57,395 nt of DNA, from positions 1 to 57,395 of the forward strand of contig CANMML010000025.1 of the NCBI GenBank assembly GCA_947499005.1, written 5' to 3'. Source of the DNA: an uncultured Aquimarina sp. (GTDB taxonomy: Bacteria > Bacteroidota > Bacteroidia > Flavobacteriales > Flavobacteriaceae). The notes beneath the pieces are model-generated. The model was not told where the DNA came from. It ran no database searches and saw only the letters and a program-made list of their open reading frames with translations. A program made the translations under genes and the position numbers. Position 1 is the stretch's first letter. Each line of letters starts with the position of its first letter. Below are positions 36,160 through 44,186 of the stretch, one piece after another.

Positions 36160-37250
36160 TTCAATGTCCAATTCAATTCGATAGGACTTTGCTCTACCAT
36201 CTTGTTTTGTGGAACTGGTGTATAACATGGAACTCCGGGTGCATACCCTTTACTTATCAAGGAAACAGAACCATCTGTTTTTATATTTACAATACAATAC
36301 CCGAATGTTTCTGGACACGTTTTATCATGAGAATCTAAAGGACTTCCTCCATTTCCAGCTACGATTTGATGTACTTTTTCATCTATTTGACTTGGCACAT
36401 AAGTATGTGCATGCGCAGAAAGCATTGCCAAAGCTTCGACCCCTTCCATTTTACTCCACAATGATGATGCAGAGTCAGCAATCCCAGCATGTCCTGTTTG
36501 AGGGGATTGACCTAGGTAATAAGGCTTATGCCCCATAACAAAAATATGTTCTATCTGCGTATCGCTTTTCAAACTATCCAACTCCTTTTCTACCCATTCT
36601 ACTGGTAATTGACTCTCTACTTCTGCTGCATTGTATGTATCTGTATTCATCAATACAAAGCCTACATTTTTTCTCTTTAAAGAAAAAGTCAATTGATTAT
36701 CTGCTCCAGGGGCTTGTTTTGCATCTTTAGGCAAAAAATCTCCCATATTATTCAGCCACGTTTGTGTTGCACCATTTAAAGGAAGTTCATTTCCAGAAGC
36801 AGCATCATGATACAACATCTCGTGATTACCAGGAATAGCAATCATTTCGATACCACTAGATGCTATAGGACTCTTAGAAGCATCGTAGTATACTTTTTTC
36901 CATCCTTTCAACTGAAGATCCAAATCACTGTTCGTAGTTTCTCCTACTACCAAATCTCCCAAAAAGAAAAAAGCATCGGGTTTTCTTGATAGACTACAGA
37001 CATCATTATAAATACGTTTTAAGGCAGATAAATTAGCTGTAGACGAGTCAGCATCTTTCACCACATATTTATCATGTCGTCCAACTCGATTACAACCAAC
37101 AAATGCAAAACTATACGCAATACTGTCTTGTAACTTCGAAATCGCTTCGGGCACTTCTGTAGATAACACTACTGGATTTTTTTTCTTCTTTGATTGACAA
37201 CTTGATAATACTATTCCAATAACAAGGAATACATAGAAATACTTTTTCAT
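36156..37250 (-). CDS. Calcineurin-like metallophosphoesterase lipoprotein
   Basis: This 364-residue exported lipoprotein has signal YFYVFLVIGIVLSSC. The dinuclear metal motifs appear in order: FAFVGCNRVGRHDKY, FFLGDLVVGE, AIPGNHEMLY, VMGHKPYY and LSAHAHTYVP. The GD-GNHE-H-H pattern marks a purple-acid-phosphatase-like phosphoesterase. The substrate is not evident. It is transcribed against the photolyase genes; its stop overlaps that of the third photolyase by 4 bases, a convergent pair without space for a separate terminator. Confidence 0.92.
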   Translation of the reverse strand: MKKYFYVFLVIGIVLSSCQSKKKKNPVVLSTEVPEAISKLQDSIAYSFAFVGCNRVGRHDKYVVKDADSSTANLSALKRIYNDVCSLSRKPDAFFFLGDLVVGETTNSDLDLQLKGWKKVYYDASKSPIASSGIEMIAIPGNHEMLYHDAASGNELPLNGATQTWLNNMGDFLPKDAKQAPGADNQLTFSLKRKNVGFVLMNTDTYNAAEVESQLPVEWVEKELDSLKSDTQIEHIFVMGHKPYYLGQSPQTGHAGIADSASSLWSKMEGVEALAMLSAHAHTYVPSQIDEKVHQIVAGNGGSPLDSHDKTCPETFGYCIVNIKTDGSVSLISKGYAPGVPCYTPVPQNKMVEQSPIELNWTLN

Positions 37251-37390
37251 GATTGAGTATTTTAATTGGTTACTCTCAAATATACTATTCTAAATTTTAA
37301 GCTCTTATAAAAAACCCCTTTCATACCTCCAATCATCTAAAAAAACTCTTGCCCCACTAATACCCATAAATCATAATAAAATAATATAAG

Positions 37391-37490
37391 TTGTCGTTAC
37401 CCTGAACTTGTTTCAAGGTCTCATTAATTATTTAACATAATTTGAACTATAATGAGATGCTGAAATGAATTCAGCATGACGCTATTTTAA
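37391..37490. repeat. Dispersed palindromic intergenic repeat
   Basis: CCTGAACTTGTTTCAAGGTCTCATT on the left and AATGAGATGCTGAAATGAATTCAGCATGACG on the right share an AATGAGA/TCTCATT inverted core and two side hairpins (TTGTTTCAA; TGCTGAA...TTCAGCA). Similar GAGAT...GAATGACG ends occur at 42130-42185. No gene is seen in the 374 bp between 37251 and 37624 apart from this and the promoter-like site. Confidence 0.6.
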
Positions 37491-37550
37491 CTTTCCAAAT
37501 CCACCACCAGTTGACCTAACAACTATGCGCAAAAACTAAAAAACCAAATT

Positions 37551-37567
37551 TTGGCACGCTCTTTGAA
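37551..37567 (+). promoter_or_regulatory. Sigma-54-like -24/-12 promoter
   Basis: TTGGCACGCTCTTTGAA matches the RpoN consensus TTGGCACGNNNNTTGCW at all positions except the C of the -12 GC, which is A. It stands 58 bases upstream of the ATG at 37625, leaving a leader of about 45 bases. Confidence 0.5.
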
Positions 37568-37624
37568 AACGTTATAGTGTTCGGTTTCAGAAAATGAAAC
37601 AAAGTCTCACTAAAACTCAAGATT

Positions 37625-38587
37625 ATGAAAAAGGTCATTTTTTTATTTACCAGCTTTTTGCTGATGAGCTTTTCAGCTAGTGCATATGACAACTATAATA
37701 AACCATTTGTATTCTTGGAAAACGGAATTGAATTTGCTGTTTTTAAAGATGGTCAGTTTGATTTCAACGTTTTAAATCCAGTGAGAAATTATGGACATGT
37801 AAGCATTAATACTAGAAATATTAATTTCAGTTTCAATACAGGACATAATTACGATGCCTTTGTACAATATGATGATTATGGTGCTGTCGTTCAGATAGAA
37901 AACACTACGATTGACTACAATTACTATGGAAAAGTAAGACGTATTGGTAATATACATGTATACTACAATAACGCTGGGTTAATTTCAGGGATTGGAAATC
38001 TTCATGTTACCTATAACAATGGATATGTTGCACACTGTAGTGGTTATGTAAATAATTATAACATCAATTATGCATTTCGCCCTCACCACAACTACTACCG
38101 TGTACCTCCTGTAAATCGTTGTGTTGTGTATTCTAGACCTTATAGAAGACATTATGTTCCTAATCGTTATGACTATGTTGTATACCGTAGAAATTATAAT
38201 AATAACTACTATCACAGACCTTATAGAGCTAGAAATTACTATAGACCTGGACAACATGTAGACAGAAGAGCCGTTGCAACAGCTCCTAGAAGATACAACA
38301 ATAATCGAGTGGTATCTACACCTAGAAAAAAAGTAGTGGTAAGAAGCAACACTCCTGACCGTAGGGTTTATACCTCTAGAAATACTTCTAACAGGACTTA
38401 TGAGCCACGAAGAACATATAATAACAATAATAACTCTAGTAGAAAGTATGTTTATCGTAAAAACGATGTAAAGCCTAACAGAAGTTATAGTGTTAATTCT
38501 CGACAAACTACAACTTCATCTAAGGCATCTACGAGAAGATCAAGTAATACCGATAACGGAAACAGCAGAAGCTATCGAAGAAGATAA
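37625..38587 (+). CDS. Secreted, highly basic Asn/Tyr/Arg-rich protein
   Basis: I do not recognise a family. The 320-residue protein has a signal peptide (KKVIFLFTSFLLMSFSASA). Residues about 25-155 repeat short beta-type units (YGKVRRIGNIHVYYNNAGLIS, GIGNLHVTYNNGYVAHCSGYV), ending in a histidine- and tyrosine-rich stretch. Residues 160-320 are of low complexity, rich in Arg, Asn, Tyr and Ser, and end SYRRR; the charge is strongly positive. It could bind acidic polysaccharide or DNA at the cell surface. It has its own sigma-54-like promoter and terminator. Confidence 0.75.
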   Translation: MKKVIFLFTSFLLMSFSASAYDNYNKPFVFLENGIEFAVFKDGQFDFNVLNPVRNYGHVSINTRNINFSFNTGHNYDAFVQYDDYGAVVQIENTTIDYNYYGKVRRIGNIHVYYNNAGLISGIGNLHVTYNNGYVAHCSGYVNNYNINYAFRPHHNYYRVPPVNRCVVYSRPYRRHYVPNRYDYVVYRRNYNNNYYHRPYRARNYYRPGQHVDRRAVATAPRRYNNNRVVSTPRKKVVVRSNTPDRRVYTSRNTSNRTYEPRRTYNNNNNSSRKYVYRKNDVKPNRSYSVNSRQTTTSSKASTRRSSNTDNGNSRSYRRR

Positions 38588-38612
38588 AATGAAAAAAACT
38601 TTTTCTGCAACT

Positions 38613-38645
38613 GAACACCTCTTTTACGAAGAGGTGTTTTTTTTA
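38613..38645 (+). terminator. Terminator
   Basis: A 10-bp perfect stem AACACCTCTT (38613-38622) with AAGAGGTGTT (38628-38637) and loop TTACG is followed by eight more T residues. Confidence 0.9.
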
Positions 38646-38745
38646 TTCTAGAATTTACCCCTCTTTAAACATCGCATTTTAGTTGCAAAAGCCCCTAAAA
38701 TTCACTAACTTATAGTAGTTTCTTCACCTTTTAAATCTTCAAATT

Positions 38746-39531
38746 ATGAAAACTTCTACTCCTCTCCTCGTCATTATTCTCTTCTTATTTCAAATGACTT
38801 ACAGTCAATCTTCTGAATCGAATGAAATGGAATCTTTATTAAATGAATATATCTCATCTTTCAATGCTTTAGAGGCAGAAAATAGTTCATCTAAAACTTT
38901 GAAATTATTTAGCGATCGGTATTCGGGAAATACTACTTACGTAAAGCTATCTGGGGGTGTCATTAAAAAGACCTATTCGAAAAAGGATATTAAAAACCAG
39001 TTAGATGATATTGTCCAAGATGATGAATACCGTATCAATATAAACCTTAATAAAATACTATACACCAATAAAAAAGATAAAGCAGGAACAATCTCTGCTC
39101 TTTTAGACTTTACTTCTTATATCGATGATAAAGAGGCCGAAAAAGGAACCATGCTTTTTAATATTGTCGCTGTAAATCTAGATTCGCATTGGAAAATTTT
39201 CCAAAACAATATGGTTCGTATATCAGAAACTAAGGAAATTGGCGATTGTGTTTGTCATGTGTATAACAAAGACAACTACAAGTATATTGCAGAATTATAT
39301 TACCCTGCAGGTGTAACCTATGATCACAAATTTGAATCTTTTCAATTTACCTCTACTGCTACTAAAAACTTAATAAAAACCAAAGGAGCTACGTTCGAAT
39401 GGAATAAATCTTCTTGGGATATCTCATTAAATGGAAAAGTTATTGGAAAGGGTACAACACGACAAGAAGCCATAGAATTGATCACCAAAATCAATTTTTC
39501 AGAGCCTTGTAAAAGTATTATTTTCAGGTAA
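38746..39531 (+). CDS. Secreted hypothetical protein, SnoaL/NTF2-like N-terminal half
   Basis: This 261-residue protein has a signal peptide (PLLVIILFLFQMTYSQS). Residues about 25-150 (MESLLNEYISSFNALEAEN, ...ISALLDFTSYIDDKEAEKGTMLFNIVAVNLDSHWKIFQNNMVRI) have the length and the 'hydrophobic strand then DSHWKI' ending of NTF2-like folds. The second half (YPAGVTYDHKFESF, GATFEWNKSSWDISLNGKVIGKG) is not recognised. The fold assignment is a suggestion only. It is monocistronic and convergent with the AhpD-like gene. Confidence 0.7.
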   Translation: MKTSTPLLVIILFLFQMTYSQSSESNEMESLLNEYISSFNALEAENSSSKTLKLFSDRYSGNTTYVKLSGGVIKKTYSKKDIKNQLDDIVQDDEYRININLNKILYTNKKDKAGTISALLDFTSYIDDKEAEKGTMLFNIVAVNLDSHWKIFQNNMVRISETKEIGDCVCHVYNKDNYKYIAELYYPAGVTYDHKFESFQFTSTATKNLIKTKGATFEWNKSSWDISLNGKVIGKGTTRQEAIELITKINFSEPCKSIIFR

Positions 39532-40134
39532 TCACAAAAGGGAACCCTGTAAATACAGGGTTCTCTCTATACAATAACTATTTTTTTTAGTCCAAACCCT
39601 TCCCTGAAAGGCTTTATCTACTGGTGTTTTAAAAACATGATTAAAATAATTGCTCATTGTTTTTATTCCAACAGCAGCGATTACCCCTAGAGCATGTTGT
39701 TCTGTATACCCAGCACTTAAAAAAGCATCTATATCTTCTTTTGAAGAATGCCCTCTTTTTTCTACTACTTGTTTTGAAAAAGTACTAAGTGCTCTAAATT
39801 TACTGTCCGTTATTGTTACATTATTTCTAATAGCATCGGTTACTTCTAACGGAACCTTCGTCATATTATCTGCTACAAAACTATGGGCAGCCATACAATA
39901 CTCACAATTATTCTCAAATGCAATTGATAAAAACACGATCTCTTGCTCTTGAGGGTTAAATCCCGAATGAGCTCTAAATGATTCGTACGCGGACACATAA
40001 CCTTCTAAGAGTGCGGTATTATTAGCCATCCCTGCATACATATTAGGAATCAACCCTAGTTTTGCTTGTGCTTTTTCTAAAATTTGTGAAGAAATAGCAT
40101 CTGCACTTTCAATTGTTTTAAACTCTAAATTCAT
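39532..40134 (-). CDS. Carboxymuconolactone decarboxylase/AhpD-like protein
   Basis: This 200-residue protein has the AhpD-type redox motif in ENNCEYCMAAHSFV, preceded by SGFNPQEQEIVFLSIAFEN, and TEQHALGVIAAVGIKTMSNYFNHVF. The CxxC and downstream His suggest a peroxidase or disulfide reductase. After FQGRVWT the frame crosses a run of eight A (minus strand) and continues through a terminator hairpin to give the tail NSYCIERTLYLQGSLL; with one more A the protein would end at TKKK. The tail is therefore suspect. A TetR-family regulator gene lies directly upstream, with an operator-like palindrome between them, so this gene is likely its target. Confidence 0.88.
   Translation of the reverse strand: MNLEFKTIESADAISSQILEKAQAKLGLIPNMYAGMANNTALLEGYVSAYESFRAHSGFNPQEQEIVFLSIAFENNCEYCMAAHSFVADNMTKVPLEVTDAIRNNVTITDSKFRALSTFSKQVVEKRGHSSKEDIDAFLSAGYTEQHALGVIAAVGIKTMSNYFNHVFKTPVDKAFQGRVWTKKNSYCIERTLYLQGSLL
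39542..39563. terminator. Hairpin between convergent genes
   Basis: GAACCCTGT-AAAT-ACAGGGTTC (39542-39563) is a perfect 9-bp stem 11 bases past the stop at 39531. On the minus strand it lies inside the last codons of the AhpD-like ORF as drawn. Confidence 0.75.
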
Positions 40135-40162
40135 AACTACTTTATTAAAATTATTAAAACTT

Positions 40163-40192
40163 CATATATCTAAGCAATCGCTTAGATATATG
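40163..40192. promoter_or_regulatory. TetR operator, perfect 13-bp arms
   Basis: Arms CATATATCTAAGC and GCTTAGATATATG flank AATC, in the 68-bp gap between the tetR stop (40203) and the AhpD-like start (40134). A near-identical core lies upstream of tetR at 40790-40805. Confidence 0.75.
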
Positions 40193-40202
40193 ATAAAAAA
40201 AT

Positions 40203-40769
40203 TTATATGTTATTAAAACTATTTTTTATAAAATCATCCAGCTGCTTAGATGTAAACATCTTAGACGCTACAGATAATCCCTGCAAAGAAACCATCAAAT
40301 AGTTTGCTTGCATTTCTAAAACTTCTACTGTTTTGCTTTTATCTGTGGCAAGTTTTTCTATAAATAAATCTTTTACATCAGTAGCGAAACTGGTTATTTT
40401 CCTTAAAATCTCAGGATCTGCTTTTTCACCAAGCTCACTAACCGTATTGGTGATTAAGCAACCTCTATTCGAATCCTGAATTCTAGAAAATGCTATAAAA
40501 TCATAAAAATATTGTTTGATGGCATCAACTCCTTCCGAAGATTCTTTTAGCTTGTCAATAAGTTCCCTCTTAGCTTTTTTCTTATAACACTCTAAACTTT
40601 CAAGAAATACACCTTTCTTATTTTTAAAACTAGAATACATAGAAAATTGATTAATCCCCATAGCTTTCTCTAACATCCTTACAGAAGTTACTTCATACCC
40701 TTTTTCCCAAAAAAGCTCCATTGCTTTTTCAATAACCTCTTCTTCTTTATATGCTTTCTTTCTAGCCAT
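40203..40769 (-). CDS. TetR/AcrR-family transcriptional regulator
   Basis: This 188-residue repressor-type protein starts at 40769 (MARKKAYKEEEVIEKAMELF), not at the upstream ATG at 40784. The N-terminal helix-turn-helix reads FWEKGYEVTSVRMLEKAMGINQFSMYSSFKNKKGVF, the TetR pattern. The C-terminal domain (FIAFSRIQDSNRGCLITNTVSEL) is like the AcrR C2 subgroup. Matching palindromes upstream of this gene and of the AhpD-like gene suggest that it represses both; the inducer may be an electrophile or oxidant. Confidence 0.94.
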   Translation of the reverse strand: MARKKAYKEEEVIEKAMELFWEKGYEVTSVRMLEKAMGINQFSMYSSFKNKKGVFLESLECYKKKAKRELIDKLKESSEGVDAIKQYFYDFIAFSRIQDSNRGCLITNTVSELGEKADPEILRKITSFATDVKDLFIEKLATDKSKTVEVLEMQANYLMVSLQGLSVASKMFTSKQLDDFIKNSFNNI

Positions 40770-40789
40770 ATTCTTATTAATCACTAAAA

Positions 40790-40805
40790 CTAATCAATCG
40801 CTTAG
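40790..40805. promoter_or_regulatory. Second TetR operator (autoregulation)
   Basis: CTAATCAATCGCTTAG matches the core CTAAGCAATCGCTTAG of the site at 40163-40192 in 15 of 16 positions. It lies 21 bases upstream of the tetR start. Confidence 0.65.
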
Positions 40806-40867
40806 AAATAAACAAGCTTTTTTCATTTAAGCTTCTACAAATAGCTTTTTTGAATATCAGAAATAAC

Positions 40868-40950
40868 CGGAATTGCATCATCCTGATTCAGATAGCTATC
40901 GAATGTTTCAGGATTTCATTTAGAGTTTTAAATCAACAGGATGAGATTCC
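40868..40950. repeat. Imperfect inverted repeat in intergenic region
   Basis: CATCCTGATT near 40878 pairs with AATCAACAGGATG near 40933, with a 45-base loop holding GATAGCTATC, itself a palindrome. It resembles the other GAGATTCC-ended dispersed repeats of this window. No gene lies between 40806 and 41018. Confidence 0.45.
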
Positions 40951-41018
40951 TTTTCAAGCAAGGAATAAGAAATGTATTAAACCCGAATTATAGGACATTC
41001 ATATAGATTTCAAACAAA

Positions 41019-42029
41019 TTAGCTCTTCAAAAAAGAAGTTACTCTACTTAAAAATTCTTGTTCTTTTTCTAAAAAACAAATTTCAATTGGAAGGTAAAAT
41101 AATTTATTATTCAAACGCTCTACGCTCTTCAAACGCATAAAGTCTTTTTCAGTAGTTAAGATTCTCTTATAAGATGCCAGTTGGCTTAACTCTTCCGAAG
41201 TGAAATTGTGATGATCTTTAAAATTTTCATGCTTAAAACTCGCCTCCTCTTCATTCAAGAAATTTAATAGAGGCTGAGGATTGGCAATGCCTGTTACTAA
41301 TTTAAAAGGTTCTTTATTAAAGTCTGAAAATAGCACCTCCTCGGTAGCACTTTTTACAAATTCAGAATATCGAATTCCAACAAAAAACAATCGTTGATGC
41401 GACACTAATTTTAATTTATGTTGAATTTGCTTCTGTTCCTCCTTTGATAAATTTAATGGACATTTCGTTACCACTATAATATCTGCACGATTTGCTGCCG
41501 ATTTAGATTCCCTAAGATCTCCAGCTGGCAAACTACAATCTTCTGAATACAATTTGTAATAGGGCGTCAAAACAATTTGTAATCCTCCTGTTACTTTCCT
41601 GTGCTGAAAAGCATCATCTAAAATAATTCCTTCAATATTAGGGTGAAGACTTTTCAACTGATCAATCCCATTTCGTCGATTCGCATCTACTGCAACCAAA
41701 ACATCAGGGTAATTTATTTTAAATTGCAATGGCTCATCTCCTACTTCACCTGCCGTATTCGTTTCTGTCAATAACTGAAAACCTTGGGTTGTTCTTCCGT
41801 ATCCACGGCTTAAGGTTGCCAATTTATAATTCGAAGAAAATTGTTTTAAAAGGTATTCAACGAAAGGTGATTTCCCCGTCCCTCCGACACTTATATTTCC
41901 AACAGTAATTACAGGGAAATCATATGCCGTACTGTTCCAAATACCCCAGTCGTACATTTTTTTCACAAATAAACTTCCCAAATAATAAAAAGGAACAAAG
42001 GGGAGTAACCAAGGTCTAGATAACTTCAT
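41019..42029 (-). CDS. lpxK: Tetraacyldisaccharide 4'-kinase
   Basis: This inner-membrane-associated kinase adds the 4'-phosphate to the lipid A precursor. The N-terminal amphipathic/membrane stretch (LLPFVPFYYLGSLF) is followed by the P-loop VTVGNISVGGTGKSPFVEYLL-like segment, LSRGYGR, GDEPL, VAVDANRRNGI and LDDAFQHRKV (key Asp-Asp-His region), with TTEKDFMRL near the end. At 336 residues it is full length. It shows the organism makes lipid A, and it is monocistronic here. Confidence 0.96.
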   Translation of the reverse strand: MKLSRPWLLPFVPFYYLGSLFVKKMYDWGIWNSTAYDFPVITVGNISVGGTGKSPFVEYLLKQFSSNYKLATLSRGYGRTTQGFQLLTETNTAGEVGDEPLQFKINYPDVLVAVDANRRNGIDQLKSLHPNIEGIILDDAFQHRKVTGGLQIVLTPYYKLYSEDCSLPAGDLRESKSAANRADIIVVTKCPLNLSKEEQKQIQHKLKLVSHQRLFFVGIRYSEFVKSATEEVLFSDFNKEPFKLVTGIANPQPLLNFLNEEEASFKHENFKDHHNFTSEELSQLASYKRILTTEKDFMRLKSVERLNNKLFYLPIEICFLEKEQEFLSRVTSFLKS

Positions 42030-42210
42030 ATGTACAAAAATATCTAATTATGGCTATTGAGTTATTGGGTTATTCAGTTATTTTGTAAAGTATAGTTTAA
42101 ATACTTTTTACATCTTTGAAAAAAAGGATCTCGTAACAGTGTTATAATGTCATTTTATGAGATTCCTGCTCTAGCAAAGAATGACTACATTTAATTGATA
42201 TATTGCCACA

Positions 42211-43326
42211 ATGACTATTAAAGATATTATAAAAGCTTTTGAAAGCGAAGTCCCTATTCAATATGCTGAAGATTTTGATAATGTTGGACTTTTAGTTGGG
42301 GATACCTCTGTAGAAGTAACCAAAGTCTTAATTACTCATGATTGCCTAGAAACAATCATGGATGAAGCTATAGATTTAGGTTGCAATCTTATTTTTACAT
42401 TTCACCCCATAGTCTTTAAAGGCTTAAAAAAAATTACGGGTAAAGATTATGTTGAACGCGTTATAATTAAAGCCATTCAACACAATATTGCCATTTACAG
42501 CATGCACACCGCTTTAGATAATCATTGGCAAGGAATTAATGATATGATGTGCGAACAACTAGGGCTTACTAATCGCAAAATATTACTTCCGAAAAAGGAA
42601 ACCATATACAAACTGAATACTTTTGTCCCCAATGAACACTTAGAAAAAGTGCGTAGTGCTTTATTTGATATAGGCGCTGGAGCTATTGGAAACTATGAAA
42701 AATGCAGTTTTACCAATAATGGAACAGGCTCTTACCAAGGAAATGAATCTTCTACTCCTACTATTGGACAAAAAGGTGTGTTTCACCAAGAGCCCGAAGT
42801 GCAATTGCAAATGACTTTTGCATCTCACTTAAAAGGAAAAGTCATTAGTACTTTATTATCTCATCATCCTTATGAAGAAGTAGCTTATGAAATCACCATA
42901 TTAGAAAACACCAATCAAAAAATTGGACTTGGAATGATTGGCGAATTACCCGAAGCTATTTCCGAAGAAAAGGCATTGCAACTTGCTAAAAAAACATTTA
43001 ACGCCAAAGGCATAAGACATAGCGCATTTACAGGAAAAAAAGTGCGCAAAATTGCAGTATTGGGAGGAAGTGGTGCTTTTGCAATAGGGGCCGCCAAAGC
43101 TGCTGGAGCCAACATATTCCTTACAGGAGATATAAAGTATCATGAATTTTATCAAGCAGAAAATCAACTGATCATTGCCGATATTGGACATTATGAATCG
43201 GAAAGCTATACAAAACAATTAATTCATTCTATACTTACGAAAAAAATCAGTAATTTTGCACCTGCCTTTAATTTAGGCAACGTTTTGATATCAAGTATAG
43301 ACACCAATCCGATTAAGTATTTTTAA
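42211..43326 (+). CDS. Nif3-like dinuclear metal centre protein
   Basis: This 371-residue protein is a long-form Nif3/DUF34 family member. The N-terminal half has DFDNVGLLVGD, ITHDCLETIMDEAI, TFHPIVFKGLKKITGKDY and YSMHTALDNHWQGIN; the C-terminal half has VLGGSGAFAIGAAKAAGANI, LTGDIKYHEFYQA and IADIGHYESES. A PII-like insert (residues about 130-230) explains the length. The His and Glu ligands of the two-metal site are present. The family forms hexameric toroids; biochemical function remains unsettled. It begins an operon with the next gene (3 bases apart), the usual pairing in Bacteroidota. Confidence 0.95.
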   Translation: MTIKDIIKAFESEVPIQYAEDFDNVGLLVGDTSVEVTKVLITHDCLETIMDEAIDLGCNLIFTFHPIVFKGLKKITGKDYVERVIIKAIQHNIAIYSMHTALDNHWQGINDMMCEQLGLTNRKILLPKKETIYKLNTFVPNEHLEKVRSALFDIGAGAIGNYEKCSFTNNGTGSYQGNESSTPTIGQKGVFHQEPEVQLQMTFASHLKGKVISTLLSHHPYEEVAYEITILENTNQKIGLGMIGELPEAISEEKALQLAKKTFNAKGIRHSAFTGKKVRKIAVLGGSGAFAIGAAKAAGANIFLTGDIKYHEFYQAENQLIIADIGHYESESYTKQLIHSILTKKISNFAPAFNLGNVLISSIDTNPIKYF

Positions 43327-43329
43327 TTT

Positions 43330-44106
43330 ATGGCTACAAAAGAAGTTACTGTAGAAGAGAAGTTGAGAGCCCTTTACGACCTACAACTTATAGACTCACG
43401 TATTGACGAAATTGCATCAATCCGTGGTGAGCTTCCTTTAGAAGTTGAAGACTTAGAGGATGAAGTTGCAGGACTTAACAAGAGATTAGAAAAATTAAAG
43501 TCTGAAGTTGACGAATTAGACTCTGGAATCAAAGGAAAGAAAATTGCCATTGAGGAATCCAAAGAGTTAATTGCTAAATATAAAGAGCAACAGAAAAATG
43601 TTCGAAACAATCGCGAGTTCAATTCTTTAAGTAAAGAAATGGAATTTCAAGAATTAGAGATTGAACTTTCTGACAAGCACATCAAGGAATTTAAGGCTAA
43701 GATTGCTCAAAAGAAAGAAGTAATTGAACAGACTGAAGAAAAAATTAATTCTCGTTCTACTCACCTAGATCACAAGAAAGCAGAATTAAATGACATTCTT
43801 GCTGAAACTCAAAAAGAAGAAGAAGCATTATTCAAAAAATCTGATGAGTTTTCATCTAAAATCGATAAGCGTTTAGTGAAGGCTTACAAGCGCATTCGCG
43901 CTAATGTAAAGAATGGATTAGCCGTTGTACCAATCGAAAGAGGTGCTTCAGCAGGTTCTTACTTTACAATCCCTCCACAAATTCAAATGGAAATTGCTAG
44001 TCGCAAAAAAATCATTACTGACGAACATAGTGGTCGTATTTTAGTTGATTTTGAATTAGCAGAAGAAGAAAGCGTAAAAATGCACAAGATGTTTTCTAAA
44101 TTGTAA
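43330..44106 (+). CDS. Coiled-coil 'C4 zinc ribbon' family protein without its cysteines
   Basis: This 258-residue protein has a long antiparallel coiled coil (residues about 30-185) and the C-terminal region of the CdsZ-like zinc-ribbon family next to Nif3 genes. In the family the ribbon carries CGGC and CEYCGRIL. Here the corresponding segments read RGASAGSYFTIPPQ and IITDEHSGRILVDFELA, so all four cysteines are gone (CGGC to SAGS, CEYC to DEHS). The fold may persist without zinc; alternatively the function may rest on the coiled coil. I recall similar cysteine-free forms in related flavobacteria, but could not check. It follows nif3 by 3 bases and ends in a strong terminator. Confidence 0.9.
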   Translation: MATKEVTVEEKLRALYDLQLIDSRIDEIASIRGELPLEVEDLEDEVAGLNKRLEKLKSEVDELDSGIKGKKIAIEESKELIAKYKEQQKNVRNNREFNSLSKEMEFQELEIELSDKHIKEFKAKIAQKKEVIEQTEEKINSRSTHLDHKKAELNDILAETQKEEEALFKKSDEFSSKIDKRLVKAYKRIRANVKNGLAVVPIERGASAGSYFTIPPQIQMEIASRKKIITDEHSGRILVDFELAEEESVKMHKMFSKL

Positions 44107-44125
44107 TCATCTTATTCTGAATATC

Positions 44126-44160
44126 AAAAGAGGCTCCAATTAAATTGAAGCCTCTTTTTT
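44126..44160. terminator. Bidirectional terminator between convergent genes
   Basis: AAAAGAGGCTCCAATT pairs with AATTGAAGCCTCTTTT (one C-A mismatch), with T and A tracts on both sides. It separates the zinc-ribbon-type gene (+) from the sugar dehydrogenase-like gene (-). Confidence 0.85.
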
Positions 44161-44186
44161 TATACCTAATTTATTTTGGATAGAGA

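Noticed and set aside
37985..38506. 173-codon minus-strand ORF rich in Ile, Ser and Val
   Set aside because: It is the mirror of the Asn/Tyr/Arg-rich repeats of the gene at 37625; low-complexity codons open the opposite frame.
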